Below are positions 26,218-36,335 of a DNA stretch of 64,000 nt, piece after piece (the first letter of the stretch is position 1; the number at the start of each line of letters is the position of its first letter). The notes beneath the pieces were generated by a model. It was not told the origin of the DNA. It ran no database searches and saw only the letters and a list, made by a program, of their open reading frames with translations. Position numbers and translations under genes: made by a program. Source of the DNA: Flavobacterium sp. (GTDB lineage: Bacteria > Bacteroidota > Bacteroidia > Flavobacteriales > Flavobacteriaceae); contig JACMLU010000028.1 in the NCBI GenBank assembly GCA_014379405.1, forward strand, positions 62,001-126,000, written 5' to 3'.

Positions 26218-27921
26218 TTAATCCAACAAAGGTCTTGTTAAAGTCTCTTTATTATTCGCTAAATCTTTCCAATCTACTTTCATCGCTGGATTTACACCAT
26301 TGATGTAATCTTCGATATTAGCATAACCATCGTTGTTCAAATCGCCTTTAGCATCAGATGGATCATTTGGATTAAGACCGTGTTTTTTCTCCCAAATATC
26401 AGGAATACCATCTTTATCAGTATCTACATAAGGTTTACCTTTGTATTCTGGATAACCACCTACTTGAGAAATATCGGTAATGATACCTTGTTTGTATGAA
26501 TCAGCAGGTAAACGACGGTGCTGAAATTGATAGAATGTTTTTTTCTCTAATCCTTTGGCATATTCTGGAACCCCAGTTTTTACTGTTCTAACTATTCTTT
26601 CGTCAACTTTGTCTCTGATTGGTAAAGTTGCACCAACATTTTTAAGTACAAAATCATACGATTCTTCGGCAGTCATAATTTTATTAAACCAAGGCATTGG
26701 AAAAGGTTTGTCGCTTTTCATTTTGTCAAAAAATGGTTTGGCTTCATCATAAGTCATTAATTCCCCTTTCTTATTTTCGATTTGAATACCGCCATCCCAA
26801 TTGTTTTTGGTTACTTTTTCGTTATTGTTAATCACATTTCCATTAACGTGAGCTCTACCATAAACCATATAAGGCAATTTGCTTCTTCCTGATTCTGGTT
26901 TTAAAATTCTATAGCTTATAGGCTCCGCTAAATTAGTCACCGGTCCTGGCTTGTAAAAATTGTTAATGATATTGTAGTTGGCCGTATAATCGCCACCATC
27001 AGTCGATCTGTTATACCAGTTAAAAATAACATTGTTAACAAAATTGAAAATACCATTCCAACCAATTGAAGGGTTTCTACCGGCATTATTGGCCCACATA
27101 TTTCTCATAAAAGAACAATTTTCTCCTCCCAATGTACTACCAAAAGCATGGTTGTAAGTATCCAATGCTTCTCCGAACAAACTGTTTTGAATGGTGATGT
27201 TTACAGTACCTTTCTTCTCGTCTGGATAACCAGCACCCGGGCTGTACATATGACGGTACATCGACATATTTTCATCTAATCCCCAAGTTGCCGAAACGTG
27301 ATCTATCATAATATTTCCTACTGGATTTCCTCCGATGGCGTCATCTCTACGACCTACAAAAGTTTCTCCCCTACGAAAACGCATGTGTCTTATAACTACA
27401 TCGTGAGTATTAATCCAAACGGATTCTCCCGCTACACAAATACCATCACCTGGAGCAGTTTGTCCCGCAATAGTAATATAAGGAGCACGGATAATTAATG
27501 GACTAATGATTTTTATAATTCCCGAAACATTAAAAACGATAATTCTGGCTCCACCTTTTTCGCAAGCTTCACGCAAGGTTCCAGGACCTCTGTCTTCTAA
27601 ACTTGTTACAGTGTAAACATTTCCCCCACGACCACCAAATGTGTACATTCCTCCACCTTCGGCTCCTGGAAAAGCAGGGATTGATGCTTGCGGCAAATCG
27701 TTTGGTCTTGATGCCCAAGGAATGAATGGTTTTCCTTGTTTGGCTTCTTGTTCAATAATTATGCTCGCTTTTTCCCAAGCTTCATCGGAACGTTTCGTAG
27801 CATCATCCATAATAACCTTGGATTGCGCTTGGACTTCTGGAGATAGTGAAGGGTACTGTGCAAAACATTTTGCATTCCCTAAAAATAGCAGGGGTAAAAT
27901 AAATAAAATGGATTTTTTCAT
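26218..27921 (-). CDS. PL1 pectate lyase-family protein (copy B)
   Basis: A 567-residue protein from the ATG at 27919-27921; an in-frame TTG twelve bases upstream is rejected. Signal peptide MKKSILFILPLLFLGNAKCF then AQ. It matches copy A along its whole length: AFPGAEGGGMYTFGGRGG, IVFNVSGIIKI, ITIAGQTAPGDGI, VIRHMRFRRGE, MIDHVSATWGLDEN, and a C-terminal DTDKDGIPDIWEKKHGLNP calcium motif. It is the first enzyme gene after SusCD, so probably the most strongly expressed lyase. Differences from copy A may reflect methyl-ester tolerance. Confidence 0.93.
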   Translation of the reverse strand: MKKSILFILPLLFLGNAKCFAQYPSLSPEVQAQSKVIMDDATKRSDEAWEKASIIIEQEAKQGKPFIPWASRPNDLPQASIPAFPGAEGGGMYTFGGRGGNVYTVTSLEDRGPGTLREACEKGGARIIVFNVSGIIKIISPLIIRAPYITIAGQTAPGDGICVAGESVWINTHDVVIRHMRFRRGETFVGRRDDAIGGNPVGNIMIDHVSATWGLDENMSMYRHMYSPGAGYPDEKKGTVNITIQNSLFGEALDTYNHAFGSTLGGENCSFMRNMWANNAGRNPSIGWNGIFNFVNNVIFNWYNRSTDGGDYTANYNIINNFYKPGPVTNLAEPISYRILKPESGRSKLPYMVYGRAHVNGNVINNNEKVTKNNWDGGIQIENKKGELMTYDEAKPFFDKMKSDKPFPMPWFNKIMTAEESYDFVLKNVGATLPIRDKVDERIVRTVKTGVPEYAKGLEKKTFYQFQHRRLPADSYKQGIITDISQVGGYPEYKGKPYVDTDKDGIPDIWEKKHGLNPNDPSDAKGDLNNDGYANIEDYINGVNPAMKVDWKDLANNKETLTRPLLD

Positions 27922-27954
27922 AATAATTTTCAATTACGGTGATGTCGTATAACT

Positions 27955-27990
27955 AAATCACCTGTATTCTTGTTGAAATACAGGTGATTT
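27955..27990. terminator. Strong hairpin downstream of SusD
   Basis: Perfect 14-bp arms (AAATCACCTGTATT and complement) with an 8-nt loop, in the 190-nt gap between SusD and the first PL1 gene. The arms start and end with A/T runs, so it could act as a terminator or attenuator in either direction, as is often seen after SusCD. There is no separate T-run. Confidence 0.55.
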
Positions 27991-28111
27991 ATAATACTAA
28001 TTTTTAATATTAATTGGATTAATAAACCCTTGTCTTCGTTGGCTTAGATTCAAATATGATGCCACAAACATTAATAATTGTATAATTAACATTTATTAAT
28101 TATAATCAATA

Positions 28112-30109
28112 TTAATTTTGATAATCATAAGTCCCTGAATTACCAGAAGCATCATTCCACCCTTTAGTTTGTGATAACCATGGATTTTGAGACAAAACAG
28201 TAAGATTAAGTCCCATAATATAATAATTCGATTTCCAATCAATATTAGTTGCCACATTATTCACAGCATCCATAGGTGTTGGAGGAGAACGTAATACAAA
28301 GTTACTTGTGTAGAAAGTAGCTAAAGCTGTAATTTGAGCTGCAAAATTACTAGCATCCGGATCAACTGATATAGCTGCTCTGGCAGTAGCCAATGGATCT
28401 GTATTTGTAGCACTAGTACCATTTTTGTAATGTAAATAATTACCTATTCTTTGTGTTCCGTTTAATGTAGCAATACCAAGTTTAGCATTGGTGTTGTCAT
28501 TTAAACTTGCATCATCGCTATACAGCAACCAACGTTGAATATCATAAAAACGTTTACCTTCATAAGCTAATTCCACTCTACGCTCATACAAACATGCTTC
28601 TAAAGCAGCATATTTCGTAGTTAAAGTTCCAATACCATAATTGTTAGCTGAAGAAATTCCTACACGGTTTCTAACTTTACTCAAATACGTTATAGTATTT
28701 GAAATATCATTTTTAGCCGCATAACATTCAGCGATATTCAACAATAATTCAGCATAACGATATTCCATAATATCAGTCCCTGAAAACTGGAAATTTGACG
28801 CATTACTAACTGTAGGACTCGACATTTTACGAACAAAAGCTGGACTGGAAACATCATTCCCCATACTATAAGCTACACCTGTAGTTGCATTAGTTGACCA
28901 ACGATATGCCCACACTGTTGGTTGAGTAGTTGTAGTAGTAATGGTATTATTGTAAGGCCAATAAGATCCTGAAAAACCAAAAGTTCTGTAAAAACGAGGA
29001 TCACGATCTTTAAAGAAAAGAAATGGATCATAATTAGTACCAGCAACTGGTCTGGCTCCAGTATTTGTTGGAAATAAATCAATCATACTTTTTGGTACAT
29101 CAACACCTCCACTACCTTGACCACCTTGACTAGCCAAACGAATTGTTCTTTCCCAAGAATTATTTGAAAATAATGAACCTGTATTACCATCTGATAAAAG
29201 TTTAATAGTAATTGCTTCTTTATTAAAGGCATTATTATTAATATAAAACATTTCAGCCCATTGTTTAGCAGTTGTTCCATATAAGCCATAGCCATCTTGA
29301 GTTAACTGAGTTTCAGCTGCCAAACCCGCTGCCAAAGCAGCATCCCAACGACTGTTATCTGTATCCCAGTTTTTATTAAACAAAGGACTAGCATATGTTA
29401 ATAATACACGAGATTTTTGAGCAATTGCTGCACCTTTGGTATAACGTCCATAATTTGCAGCATCCCAATTTGGAGGCAATAAAGTAGCCGCCTTATCTAA
29501 GTCAGCAACTATCTGATTCACTACTTGTGCTACTGTAGCCCTAGGCAATTTGATAGATTCGTCAGTATTAGTAGCAACCTGAACTGTTGTGACAATCGGA
29601 ACTCCACCAAACGTACGCATTAAATCATAATACTGAAGTGCACGCAAATAATATAATTGCCCTTTTATTCTATCACGAAATTGTTGTGCCAAATTAGCAC
29701 CTAACACATCTAGATTTTCTAACATGGCATTACAATCTCTAATTCGATTGTACGGTACATTATCAAAAGCATCTCTTAGAGCTGGTCCATAGTAACCTGA
29801 ACCATCTTGTGCATTTACTAAAGTAATATTAGGATTAATAAAATTAGAAATCCCCCCTATTTCTTCTGTATATGAAGTTTCAGTTGTAGTAAAAGAACCT
29901 ACTCTAATTGCAGTAGGGGTTTTATAACCATCAAAAAAATCATAATACAAATTATTCACGTATTGATTTACACGCTCTTCACCTTGATAAAACTCCTCGT
30001 CATAGTATTTAAATTGTTTTTTTTCTTCTAAAAAATCATCACTACAGGAAGAAGCTCCTAAAACCAGAAAAAGTGATACTACTATATATTTATTAATTTT
30101 TGTTTTCAT
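28112..30109 (-). CDS. SusD/RagB-family glycan-binding lipoprotein
   Basis: A 665-residue lipoprotein (VSLFLVLGASSCSDDFLEEK; lipid Cys about residue 22). The N-terminal YDEEFYQGEERVNQYVNNLY, QQFRDRIKGQLYYLRALQYY and FGGVPIVT stretches and the C-terminal RYAELLLNIAECYA and ERRVELAYEGKRFYDIQRW are characteristic of SusD TPR-like helices. It binds oligosaccharides at the cell surface and acts as the lid on the SusC channel. It follows SusC by 18 nt and is surely co-transcribed. It is the only SusD in the window. The binding loops cannot be matched to a specific glycan by eye. Confidence 0.96.
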   Translation of the reverse strand: MKTKINKYIVVSLFLVLGASSCSDDFLEEKKQFKYYDEEFYQGEERVNQYVNNLYYDFFDGYKTPTAIRVGSFTTTETSYTEEIGGISNFINPNITLVNAQDGSGYYGPALRDAFDNVPYNRIRDCNAMLENLDVLGANLAQQFRDRIKGQLYYLRALQYYDLMRTFGGVPIVTTVQVATNTDESIKLPRATVAQVVNQIVADLDKAATLLPPNWDAANYGRYTKGAAIAQKSRVLLTYASPLFNKNWDTDNSRWDAALAAGLAAETQLTQDGYGLYGTTAKQWAEMFYINNNAFNKEAITIKLLSDGNTGSLFSNNSWERTIRLASQGGQGSGGVDVPKSMIDLFPTNTGARPVAGTNYDPFLFFKDRDPRFYRTFGFSGSYWPYNNTITTTTTQPTVWAYRWSTNATTGVAYSMGNDVSSPAFVRKMSSPTVSNASNFQFSGTDIMEYRYAELLLNIAECYAAKNDISNTITYLSKVRNRVGISSANNYGIGTLTTKYAALEACLYERRVELAYEGKRFYDIQRWLLYSDDASLNDNTNAKLGIATLNGTQRIGNYLHYKNGTSATNTDPLATARAAISVDPDASNFAAQITALATFYTSNFVLRSPPTPMDAVNNVATNIDWKSNYYIMGLNLTVLSQNPWLSQTKGWNDASGNSGTYDYQN

Positions 30110-30127
30110 AATTGCAATTAAATTAAA

Positions 30128-33100
30128 TTAGAATGACACATTCATACTAAGCGACCAAGTTCTAAGCGTGGGATATTTTGTAGATGAATCATCATACATA
30201 TTACGGTATTTATCTGGGTATGGATTGTATAAGTCCCATAAATTTTGACCCGTTATACCAAAATTAAGACCATCAATTTTTATAGATTTTAGCGCCTCTT
30301 TAGGAAGTGCAAAACCTACTGTCAAGTTTCTAACCACACATCTGAAAGTATTTAGTTGCCAAAAATCGGATGGAGCAAAAATATAATCTTGTTGCCCCAT
30401 GTTAGGGTATTTTCCATTAGGATTATCCGTAGCATCATACATATCATTCCAGAAACTTTCATGACCCCAATCATTATGTGCAGAAGAAGTTCCTTGTTTA
30501 ACCATATCAAGTGTATTGTAACCACCCCAAGAAGTAGAAATTTGTGTTCTTAAAGAAAAACTTTTGTATTTCATTCCTAAATTAGTAGTAAAACCATAAG
30601 TTCTATTTTGGTTAACCAATTTTTGATAATCGTCGTTTCTGGTAATTTTTCCATCAGCAGGACGTCTCTCACCAGTAGCAACATCAAAAGCTCCTCCAAC
30701 ATCTTCATAAGCAAGCATCCCTTTTCTCATATTTGTTACACTTGTTATATTCATATAATTTGGAGTTCCTCCTACTGCTGTAGCACGCTCTGTTAAGTAT
30801 TGCCAATAGTTAGTGACATCCTGATCCGTACGCAAAATACCATCTCCTGTTGAAGTATCTTTCCAAGTTTTGAATCCCCAAACAGGAGTTATTAATGAGC
30901 TACCTGCAACCCTAGGATTAAATGACGGATCAGTCAAAGCTGCTTCAGGATATTTTTTAATCTCATTATTAGAAAAACCAAAGTTAACCCCTACATTATA
31001 ACTGAAATTATTTTTTATATTGTCTCTCCAATTTAAACTGAACTCAGTTCCCCAAGTATTCATTGCTGCATAATTTGACTCAGCAGTTGCACCACCTACA
31101 GAAATTGGAGTACCAGCTTGACTAGCTAAAGTAACCAACATATCTGTTTTTTTATCAAAATAATAATCTGCCGTAATTTGCAATCTATTATTTAATAAGG
31201 CTAAATCAATACCAAAGTTATTTTTCAAAGTAGAATCCCATCTTATATCTCTATTGGGAGTAACTCTAGGAGTTATACCTGAACCTAAAGTACCTCCTGC
31301 GCCTCCAAATTGAGCTCCTTTATCAACAATTGGCTCCCATAGTTGCAACCAACGCCATGTCTGAAGATTATCATTTCCTGTTTTACCAATAGAATAACGC
31401 AATTTCAAATTATCTACCCATGATACATTTTCAGAAAACCAATTCTCCTTAGATACAACCCAACCCACTTGTGCACCTGGGAAAAATCCCCAATAATTTT
31501 CAGGAGCGAATTTAGTAGAAGCATCCGAACGGAAAAGTGCTTCTATTAAATATTTATCTTTATAACTATAATTCAAACGTCCTAAGTAAGAAAGCGTTCC
31601 TGCCTCTCCCTTGTCAGCAAGAGAATTTGAACTAATTGGTCCCGCAGAAGTACTAGAACCTAAATAATCTTTACCTGTTCCCTCATAAGCCAAACGTACT
31701 GTTTTATAATCTGATTCAGAACGCTCCATACCTACCATACCAGCTACAGAATGGTCTCCAAAAGTTCTTGAATAATTGGCAAAAATATTCGCTTGAACCA
31801 AATTAGTCAAATCAGTATTATAATATACTCTTGAACCACGAATATTGGTTTCTGGTAAACCATTATTTGCATATGTAGAATTAGGATTCAAAAGATGATT
31901 ATCTTCAAGATGATGATTAGTAATTCTAAGTAAGTCATAAGGCAACTGAACTTGTTCAGTATTAGCACTAGATTGACTTCTGGCATAACTTCCTTTAACA
32001 GACATTCCCTCTATAAAAGGAACTTTATATGTTAAATTTAAATTCACATTGTATGTAAATTCTTGATCGATTTGTTTCCCAGCATCTTGAGCTGCAAAAT
32101 AATTCCATCCTGCAATAGTAGTATTCGCATTAGCACTTCCTAAGTTACGATCAGTACGAGGGAATGGTGACATCCAATAATCTACTCCATTACGATTCGT
32201 TTGCCAAGGCACATATTTAGGCATATGCAATAAATACATATAGTCAGCCTGCTCTCCAGCACCTAGTGAACCAAAACTACTGTCATTCAAATTTGCTGAA
32301 GCTTTTGAAAATGATTTTTCTAAATCGTATGTACTAACTGCAATAGAAGCAGAAAAATCCAAACTATTACTGACTTTCACATTAGTACCTGTACGGAAAT
32401 TCCATTTATCATAATCTTGTGATCCTAAGTTAGCTCCTTGAGTAAAGTAAGTTAATCCAGCAAAATAGGTTGCTTTATCAGTTCCTCCACTCACATTAAA
32501 AACGTGTCTTTGTTGTGTCGCTGGTTTCCAAGCTTCTTTTAACCAATCATAATCTAATCCTTTCATTTGCTCTAATTCAGCTGCAGAAAAATAATTGGCA
32601 GGAGTAGCGTTTAGATTAGAATTTAAGAATCTATTTTTCCAAATTCCATGTTCATTAGCACTCATTGTTTTCACATGACTTATGGCATCATTCACAGCAA
32701 ATTGGCTATAGTATGTAAACTTCGCCTTACCCTCTTTACCCCTTTTTGTTTTTACAATAATTGCCCCTTGAGAAGCACGAGAACCATAAATAGCCGCAGA
32801 ACCATCTTTCAAAATAGTAATACTTTCAATTTCTGAAGGATCTAATCTATTGAAAGTTTCTTGTGTAGGCTTTCCTGTTTCTGGATCCACCTGAACCATA
32901 TCATCAATCACAATCAATGGAACTGTGGAATGACCATCTTTAGAAAAACCATAACTTTGACGAATTTGAATATCTGCAGCTCCTCCAGGACGACTAGATC
33001 CATTACCATTGCTTACTGATAAACCTGGAGTCAATCCTCTTAAAGCCTCTGCTAAATTAGAAACAGGTAAATCTTGAATATTTTCTGGATTTATAGTTGC

Positions 33101-33484
33101 AACAGCACCAGTAATCTTATTTCTTTTCTGTGTACCATACCCCACAACAACAACTTCATCCAGAGTCGTTGTATCATCCTTCAACGATACATTAATAACA
33201 GTTTGATTTCCGACTGTTTTCTCTACCCTGTCCATTCCAATAAAAGCAAATAAAAGAATCGCCCCTTTATTCACAGAAATTTTATAATTTCCATCCACAT
33301 CGGTAGTTGTACTACTTTTTGTTCCCTTTTCAACAACGTTTGCACCAGGTAAGCCCAAACCTGTGTTATCGATTACCTTCCCAGTGATAATTATTTTATC
33401 TCCATTAGTTGTTTGAGCAAAGCCCGACAAACTCAACAGAGCAAATAACAGTACACCACATACCTGTTTAATAGTTTGTTTCAT
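30128..33484 (-). CDS. SusC/RagA-family TonB-dependent transporter
   Basis: A 1118-residue outer-membrane protein: signal peptide 1-24, carboxypeptidase-regulatory-like domain (IITGKVIDNTGLGLPGANVV), TonB-box/plug start (TLDEVVVVGYGTQKRNK), plug (IESITILKDGSAAIYGSRAS) and a 22-strand-type barrel ending in SMNVSF with terminal Phe. It imports pectic oligosaccharides with the SusD partner, powered by TonB-ExbBD. There is no N-terminal STN domain, so it is not the kind that signals to an anti-sigma factor; regulation by the AraC protein at 62160 fits better. It is the first gene of the core operon. Confidence 0.97.
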   Translation of the reverse strand: MKQTIKQVCGVLLFALLSLSGFAQTTNGDKIIITGKVIDNTGLGLPGANVVEKGTKSSTTTDVDGNYKISVNKGAILLFAFIGMDRVEKTVGNQTVINVSLKDDTTTLDEVVVVGYGTQKRNKITGAVATINPENIQDLPVSNLAEALRGLTPGLSVSNGNGSSRPGGAADIQIRQSYGFSKDGHSTVPLIVIDDMVQVDPETGKPTQETFNRLDPSEIESITILKDGSAAIYGSRASQGAIIVKTKRGKEGKAKFTYYSQFAVNDAISHVKTMSANEHGIWKNRFLNSNLNATPANYFSAAELEQMKGLDYDWLKEAWKPATQQRHVFNVSGGTDKATYFAGLTYFTQGANLGSQDYDKWNFRTGTNVKVSNSLDFSASIAVSTYDLEKSFSKASANLNDSSFGSLGAGEQADYMYLLHMPKYVPWQTNRNGVDYWMSPFPRTDRNLGSANANTTIAGWNYFAAQDAGKQIDQEFTYNVNLNLTYKVPFIEGMSVKGSYARSQSSANTEQVQLPYDLLRITNHHLEDNHLLNPNSTYANNGLPETNIRGSRVYYNTDLTNLVQANIFANYSRTFGDHSVAGMVGMERSESDYKTVRLAYEGTGKDYLGSSTSAGPISSNSLADKGEAGTLSYLGRLNYSYKDKYLIEALFRSDASTKFAPENYWGFFPGAQVGWVVSKENWFSENVSWVDNLKLRYSIGKTGNDNLQTWRWLQLWEPIVDKGAQFGGAGGTLGSGITPRVTPNRDIRWDSTLKNNFGIDLALLNNRLQITADYYFDKKTDMLVTLASQAGTPISVGGATAESNYAAMNTWGTEFSLNWRDNIKNNFSYNVGVNFGFSNNEIKKYPEAALTDPSFNPRVAGSSLITPVWGFKTWKDTSTGDGILRTDQDVTNYWQYLTERATAVGGTPNYMNITSVTNMRKGMLAYEDVGGAFDVATGERRPADGKITRNDDYQKLVNQNRTYGFTTNLGMKYKSFSLRTQISTSWGGYNTLDMVKQGTSSAHNDWGHESFWNDMYDATDNPNGKYPNMGQQDYIFAPSDFWQLNTFRCVVRNLTVGFALPKEALKSIKIDGLNFGITGQNLWDLYNPYPDKYRNMYDDSSTKYPTLRTWSLSMNVSF

Positions 33485-34376
33485 AAGTGTTTTTCAATTA
33501 AATTAAAATTAGTTTAGTTAGTTGAATAAAAAAATTGGTTTCAAAACATTGATTGAAGTTTACTTCAAAAAAATAAATGTGGAAAATACAATTATCATAT
33601 TTGAGTCAAATTTATTGGGTCAAATAATCGAAACTATCCTGCACTATGCTGGTTCAGTCTTTTTATCAAATAAAAGTAGCAAAAAATAAATCATATTAAT
33701 AAAAAAACGGCTCAAAAATAAAATTAACAAAAAAAAGAGAAGAAATACTAATTATAATTAATTTAAAGCTTGCATTTGCAAGTTTTGTTAAAGGAAACAC
33801 ATAAAAATCATAACAGAACAGATAATAAATGATATTTAAGATTCATTTTTAGAAACGATAAATGCCAAATCCACTTCTTAAAAGCAAATCCTAAAAATTG
33901 GTGTTTTATAGTATTATTATATAAAACATCACTGTAAAAAATCATAAATAATAAACGTAATTATTTAATTTTCAATACTTTAAAAAAAATAAAACAAAAA
34001 AATATTTTTATTTTTTTAATTTTAAAAAGGACAAAAATATCTTTTTAATTTGTAGCTGAAACAACGTATTAACTGATTTATTTAAAAGTGTTAAAATTCA
34101 CATTCAATGAAGATTTTTTGGCAAAAAAAGTAAATTCCTACAGTTTTGCTTTAACGATTAAGCATCGTTTTTAATCTATGATTTAAAGGATGAGCAATTA
34201 GTTCTAAAAATTAATATTTCTTCATAACATCAAATGATAACCATATAATATCTTTTATTAATAAACTTGAAAATGGGTGTTGAATTTTACCTAATGGAAT
34301 ATCTCAGATAAAAACTCGCTATGAAAACCTAAAATAATTAATAGCTCCCTAATAATAATAATGGGAAAAAAATGGG
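33485..34376. other. 892-bp AT-rich non-coding region upstream of SusC
   Basis: There is no convincing ORF on either strand and the base composition is visibly very AT-rich. It holds a candidate promoter (34032-34064), a weak hairpin TGTTTTATA/TATAAAACA (33902-33928) and a small hairpin AACGAT-TAAGC-ATCGTT (34153-34169). The latter has a T-run on the plus strand only. Two TCAAAT repeats lie at about 33606-33624. It is the largest gap in the locus and the likely main control region of the SusCD operon. Confidence 0.7.
34032..34064 (-). promoter_or_regulatory. Candidate Bacteroidetes-type promoter for SusCD
   Basis: On the minus strand a TTG (34062-34064) is followed after 22 nt by TATTTTTG (34032-34039). 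This fits the flavobacterial TTG-N17-23-TAnnTTTG consensus. Transcription would start near 34025, leaving a leader of about 540 nt. Such matches are frequent by chance in AT-rich DNA. Confidence 0.3.
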
Positions 34377-35369
34377 TTAGATTTTAGGATTCCACCCGTT
34401 CAATACTTTATACAAAGTATATTTTTTAATATCTGATTTTTTTAATTGGTGTGACCAAGAAACTCTTTTTGAAATGTTTTTTGCTCCTACTCCTTTGCTA
34501 CCGTATTCAGCATAAAAAACAGTTCTTTCTTTGTCAGGAAAATTCTTGTCACCTTTCCATGGATTCCAACCTTCTGGAACAATATGCGAACCCATTTCAG
34601 TATTGATAAATACCGTTTGAGCAAAAGGTCGCCAAGGTCTCCCTAGAAAAACTTTGGTAACAGCATCATCCGTTGCCGTAAGTATGCAATCCACGAATAC
34701 AAAACCATAGACATCTTGCTGGGTTGTTGATGCTGCAGTAACATAAGAATTACTTAAACTTTCGATAGTGCAATTGTAAAAATAGGCTGTTGCTGCACCG
34801 AAAATAAAATCAGTTGTACCATTGATATAACAGTTTTCAAAATAATTTCTTGTTCCTCCTTTTGCTAAATACAACGTATCTTGATTTCCTAAAATCGAGC
34901 AGTTTTTAAAAACCAATCGATCTCCTTCAGTATGTAACGCCACGGCCTGACCTACTTTGCCTGCTTTGTTTTCTATTGTCAAATTTTCTATTGAACAATC
35001 ATTCCCCTGAACCAATAAAGTATAAGAAGTGTAGGTGCTGAATTTTGTATCTCCTGTAACATCAATCCCTCGGAATGGTTTACCAGAATAATCATTGTAT
35101 GAAATAACGGTTTTTTCTTTGTCTAATCCTTTCAAAGTGATATTTCTTTTGAATGAAGGAATGACCACTTTTTCATTGTAAACTCCAGGTTTGATCAAAA
35201 TAGTCACGCGCATTTCTGCGTGATCTCTAACATTGTTTATGGCTTCTTGTATGGTTTTAAAATTCCCTGAACCATCTTGAGCAACAGCTAGTTCGAACAA
35301 ATTATCCATAGTTTGTGCTGACGACAAGATAGAACTTAATGACAGCAATAGGATTAAAATACGTTTCAT
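34377..35369 (-). CDS. CE8 pectin methylesterase
   Basis: A 330-residue secreted beta-helix enzyme (signal peptide 1-19). The family residues are all present: Gln141 in GQAVAL, catalytic Asp164 in GNQDTL, Asp187 in DFIFG, and Arg244 with Trp246 in GRPW. It removes methyl esters from homogalacturonan, releasing methanol and exposing substrate for PL1 and GH28. Length is as expected for a single-domain bacterial pectinesterase. It is the last gene of the right-hand block, 40 nt after the esterase gene and followed by the 892-bp gap before SusC. Confidence 0.96.
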   Translation of the reverse strand: MKRILILLLSLSSILSSAQTMDNLFELAVAQDGSGNFKTIQEAINNVRDHAEMRVTILIKPGVYNEKVVIPSFKRNITLKGLDKEKTVISYNDYSGKPFRGIDVTGDTKFSTYTSYTLLVQGNDCSIENLTIENKAGKVGQAVALHTEGDRLVFKNCSILGNQDTLYLAKGGTRNYFENCYINGTTDFIFGAATAYFYNCTIESLSNSYVTAASTTQQDVYGFVFVDCILTATDDAVTKVFLGRPWRPFAQTVFINTEMGSHIVPEGWNPWKGDKNFPDKERTVFYAEYGSKGVGAKNISKRVSWSHQLKKSDIKKYTLYKVLNGWNPKI

Positions 35370-35408
35370 AAATTTTTAAAATGATGGTTAGTGGTTAGTT
35401 ATTTAAAA

Positions 35409-36317
35409 TTATTTTTTTAGGATATTTATTTCCGCCAGCCACTCTTCACAAATATCAGTCCATATATTCGTTGATCCTGGATTATTTCTCAATGCAATGG
35501 CGTGACCTCCTTGATTAAAAATGTGCAAACTCGAAGGAATTTTATTAGTTAACAAAGCATCGTAAAACAACAAACTGTTTTTGGGTGAAACGGTTTTATC
35601 GTTAAAAGCGTGAGCCATAAAAGTGGGCGGCGTGTAATCGCTTACCTGAAATTGCAACGAATATTTTTTGAGCAATTCTGCTGATGGATTGGGTCCAAGT
35701 AGATTTTCCGTGCTTGCCTTATGTCCCAAAATCCCCATATCGATTACCGGAGATATCAAAATCATAAAATCGGGTTTAAATGAAAAAGTATCCAAATCAT
35801 CGCCAATTTTAGCAAAATCATCTTTGATTGTTCCTAGGCTTGCCGCCAAATGTCCTCCTGCCGAACAGCCCATTACTCCAATTTTATTCGTGTCAATTTT
35901 CCAAGCGGCGGCATTCTTGCGAATAATTCGCATCGCTCTTTCGGCATCTTGCAAAGGTGCTTTTTCTCTTTCTTTGATATCGGCTGAAATCGGCAATCGA
36001 TGCGTCAATACGAAAGCATTAATTCCCATTGTATTGAACCATTTTGCCAATTGAAATCCACTGATATTATACGACAAATGATGATAACCTCCACCTGGAA
36101 TTATCAAAACTGTCGCACCTTTATTTTCTTGAATGGAAGTGAAAAAAGCGTGAACGCCAGGCATTCCCACCTGCATTACACGCTCATTATTGATGCTGTC
36201 TTTCACAACCAGTCCTTTGGAATTCGGCATTTTTCCCTTTGTCCAAAGCGGAATAAATTCTTGTGCTTGAGATTCAACAATTGCAAACAGCAATAGAAAC
36301 GGTATTATTTTTTTCAT
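35409..36317 (-). CDS. Secreted BD-FAE-like alpha/beta-hydrolase esterase
   Basis: A 302-residue protein with a signal peptide (1-19). The fold signature IIPGGGYHHLSY provides an oxyanion-hole loop; the nucleophile is Ser152 in GCSAGG; the His is in NQGGHAIAL near the C-terminus. The family covers acetyl-xylan, feruloyl and other carbohydrate esterases and is often misnamed endoxylanase. Between GH127 (18 nt upstream) and CE8, deacetylation of galacturonan or rhamnogalacturonan is the most likely job. Confidence 0.82.
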   Translation of the reverse strand: MKKIIPFLLLFAIVESQAQEFIPLWTKGKMPNSKGLVVKDSINNERVMQVGMPGVHAFFTSIQENKGATVLIIPGGGYHHLSYNISGFQLAKWFNTMGINAFVLTHRLPISADIKEREKAPLQDAERAMRIIRKNAAAWKIDTNKIGVMGCSAGGHLAASLGTIKDDFAKIGDDLDTFSFKPDFMILISPVIDMGILGHKASTENLLGPNPSAELLKKYSLQFQVSDYTPPTFMAHAFNDKTVSPKNSLLFYDALLTNKIPSSLHIFNQGGHAIALRNNPGSTNIWTDICEEWLAEINILKK

Positions 36318-36335
36318 AGAGTTTTTTAAATTGTA

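Noticed and set aside
33607..33614. TAAATTTG (minus) as SusC -7 box
   Set aside because: Matches TAnnTTTG but no TTG lies 17-23 nt upstream; kept only the 34032-34064 pair as a weak candidate.
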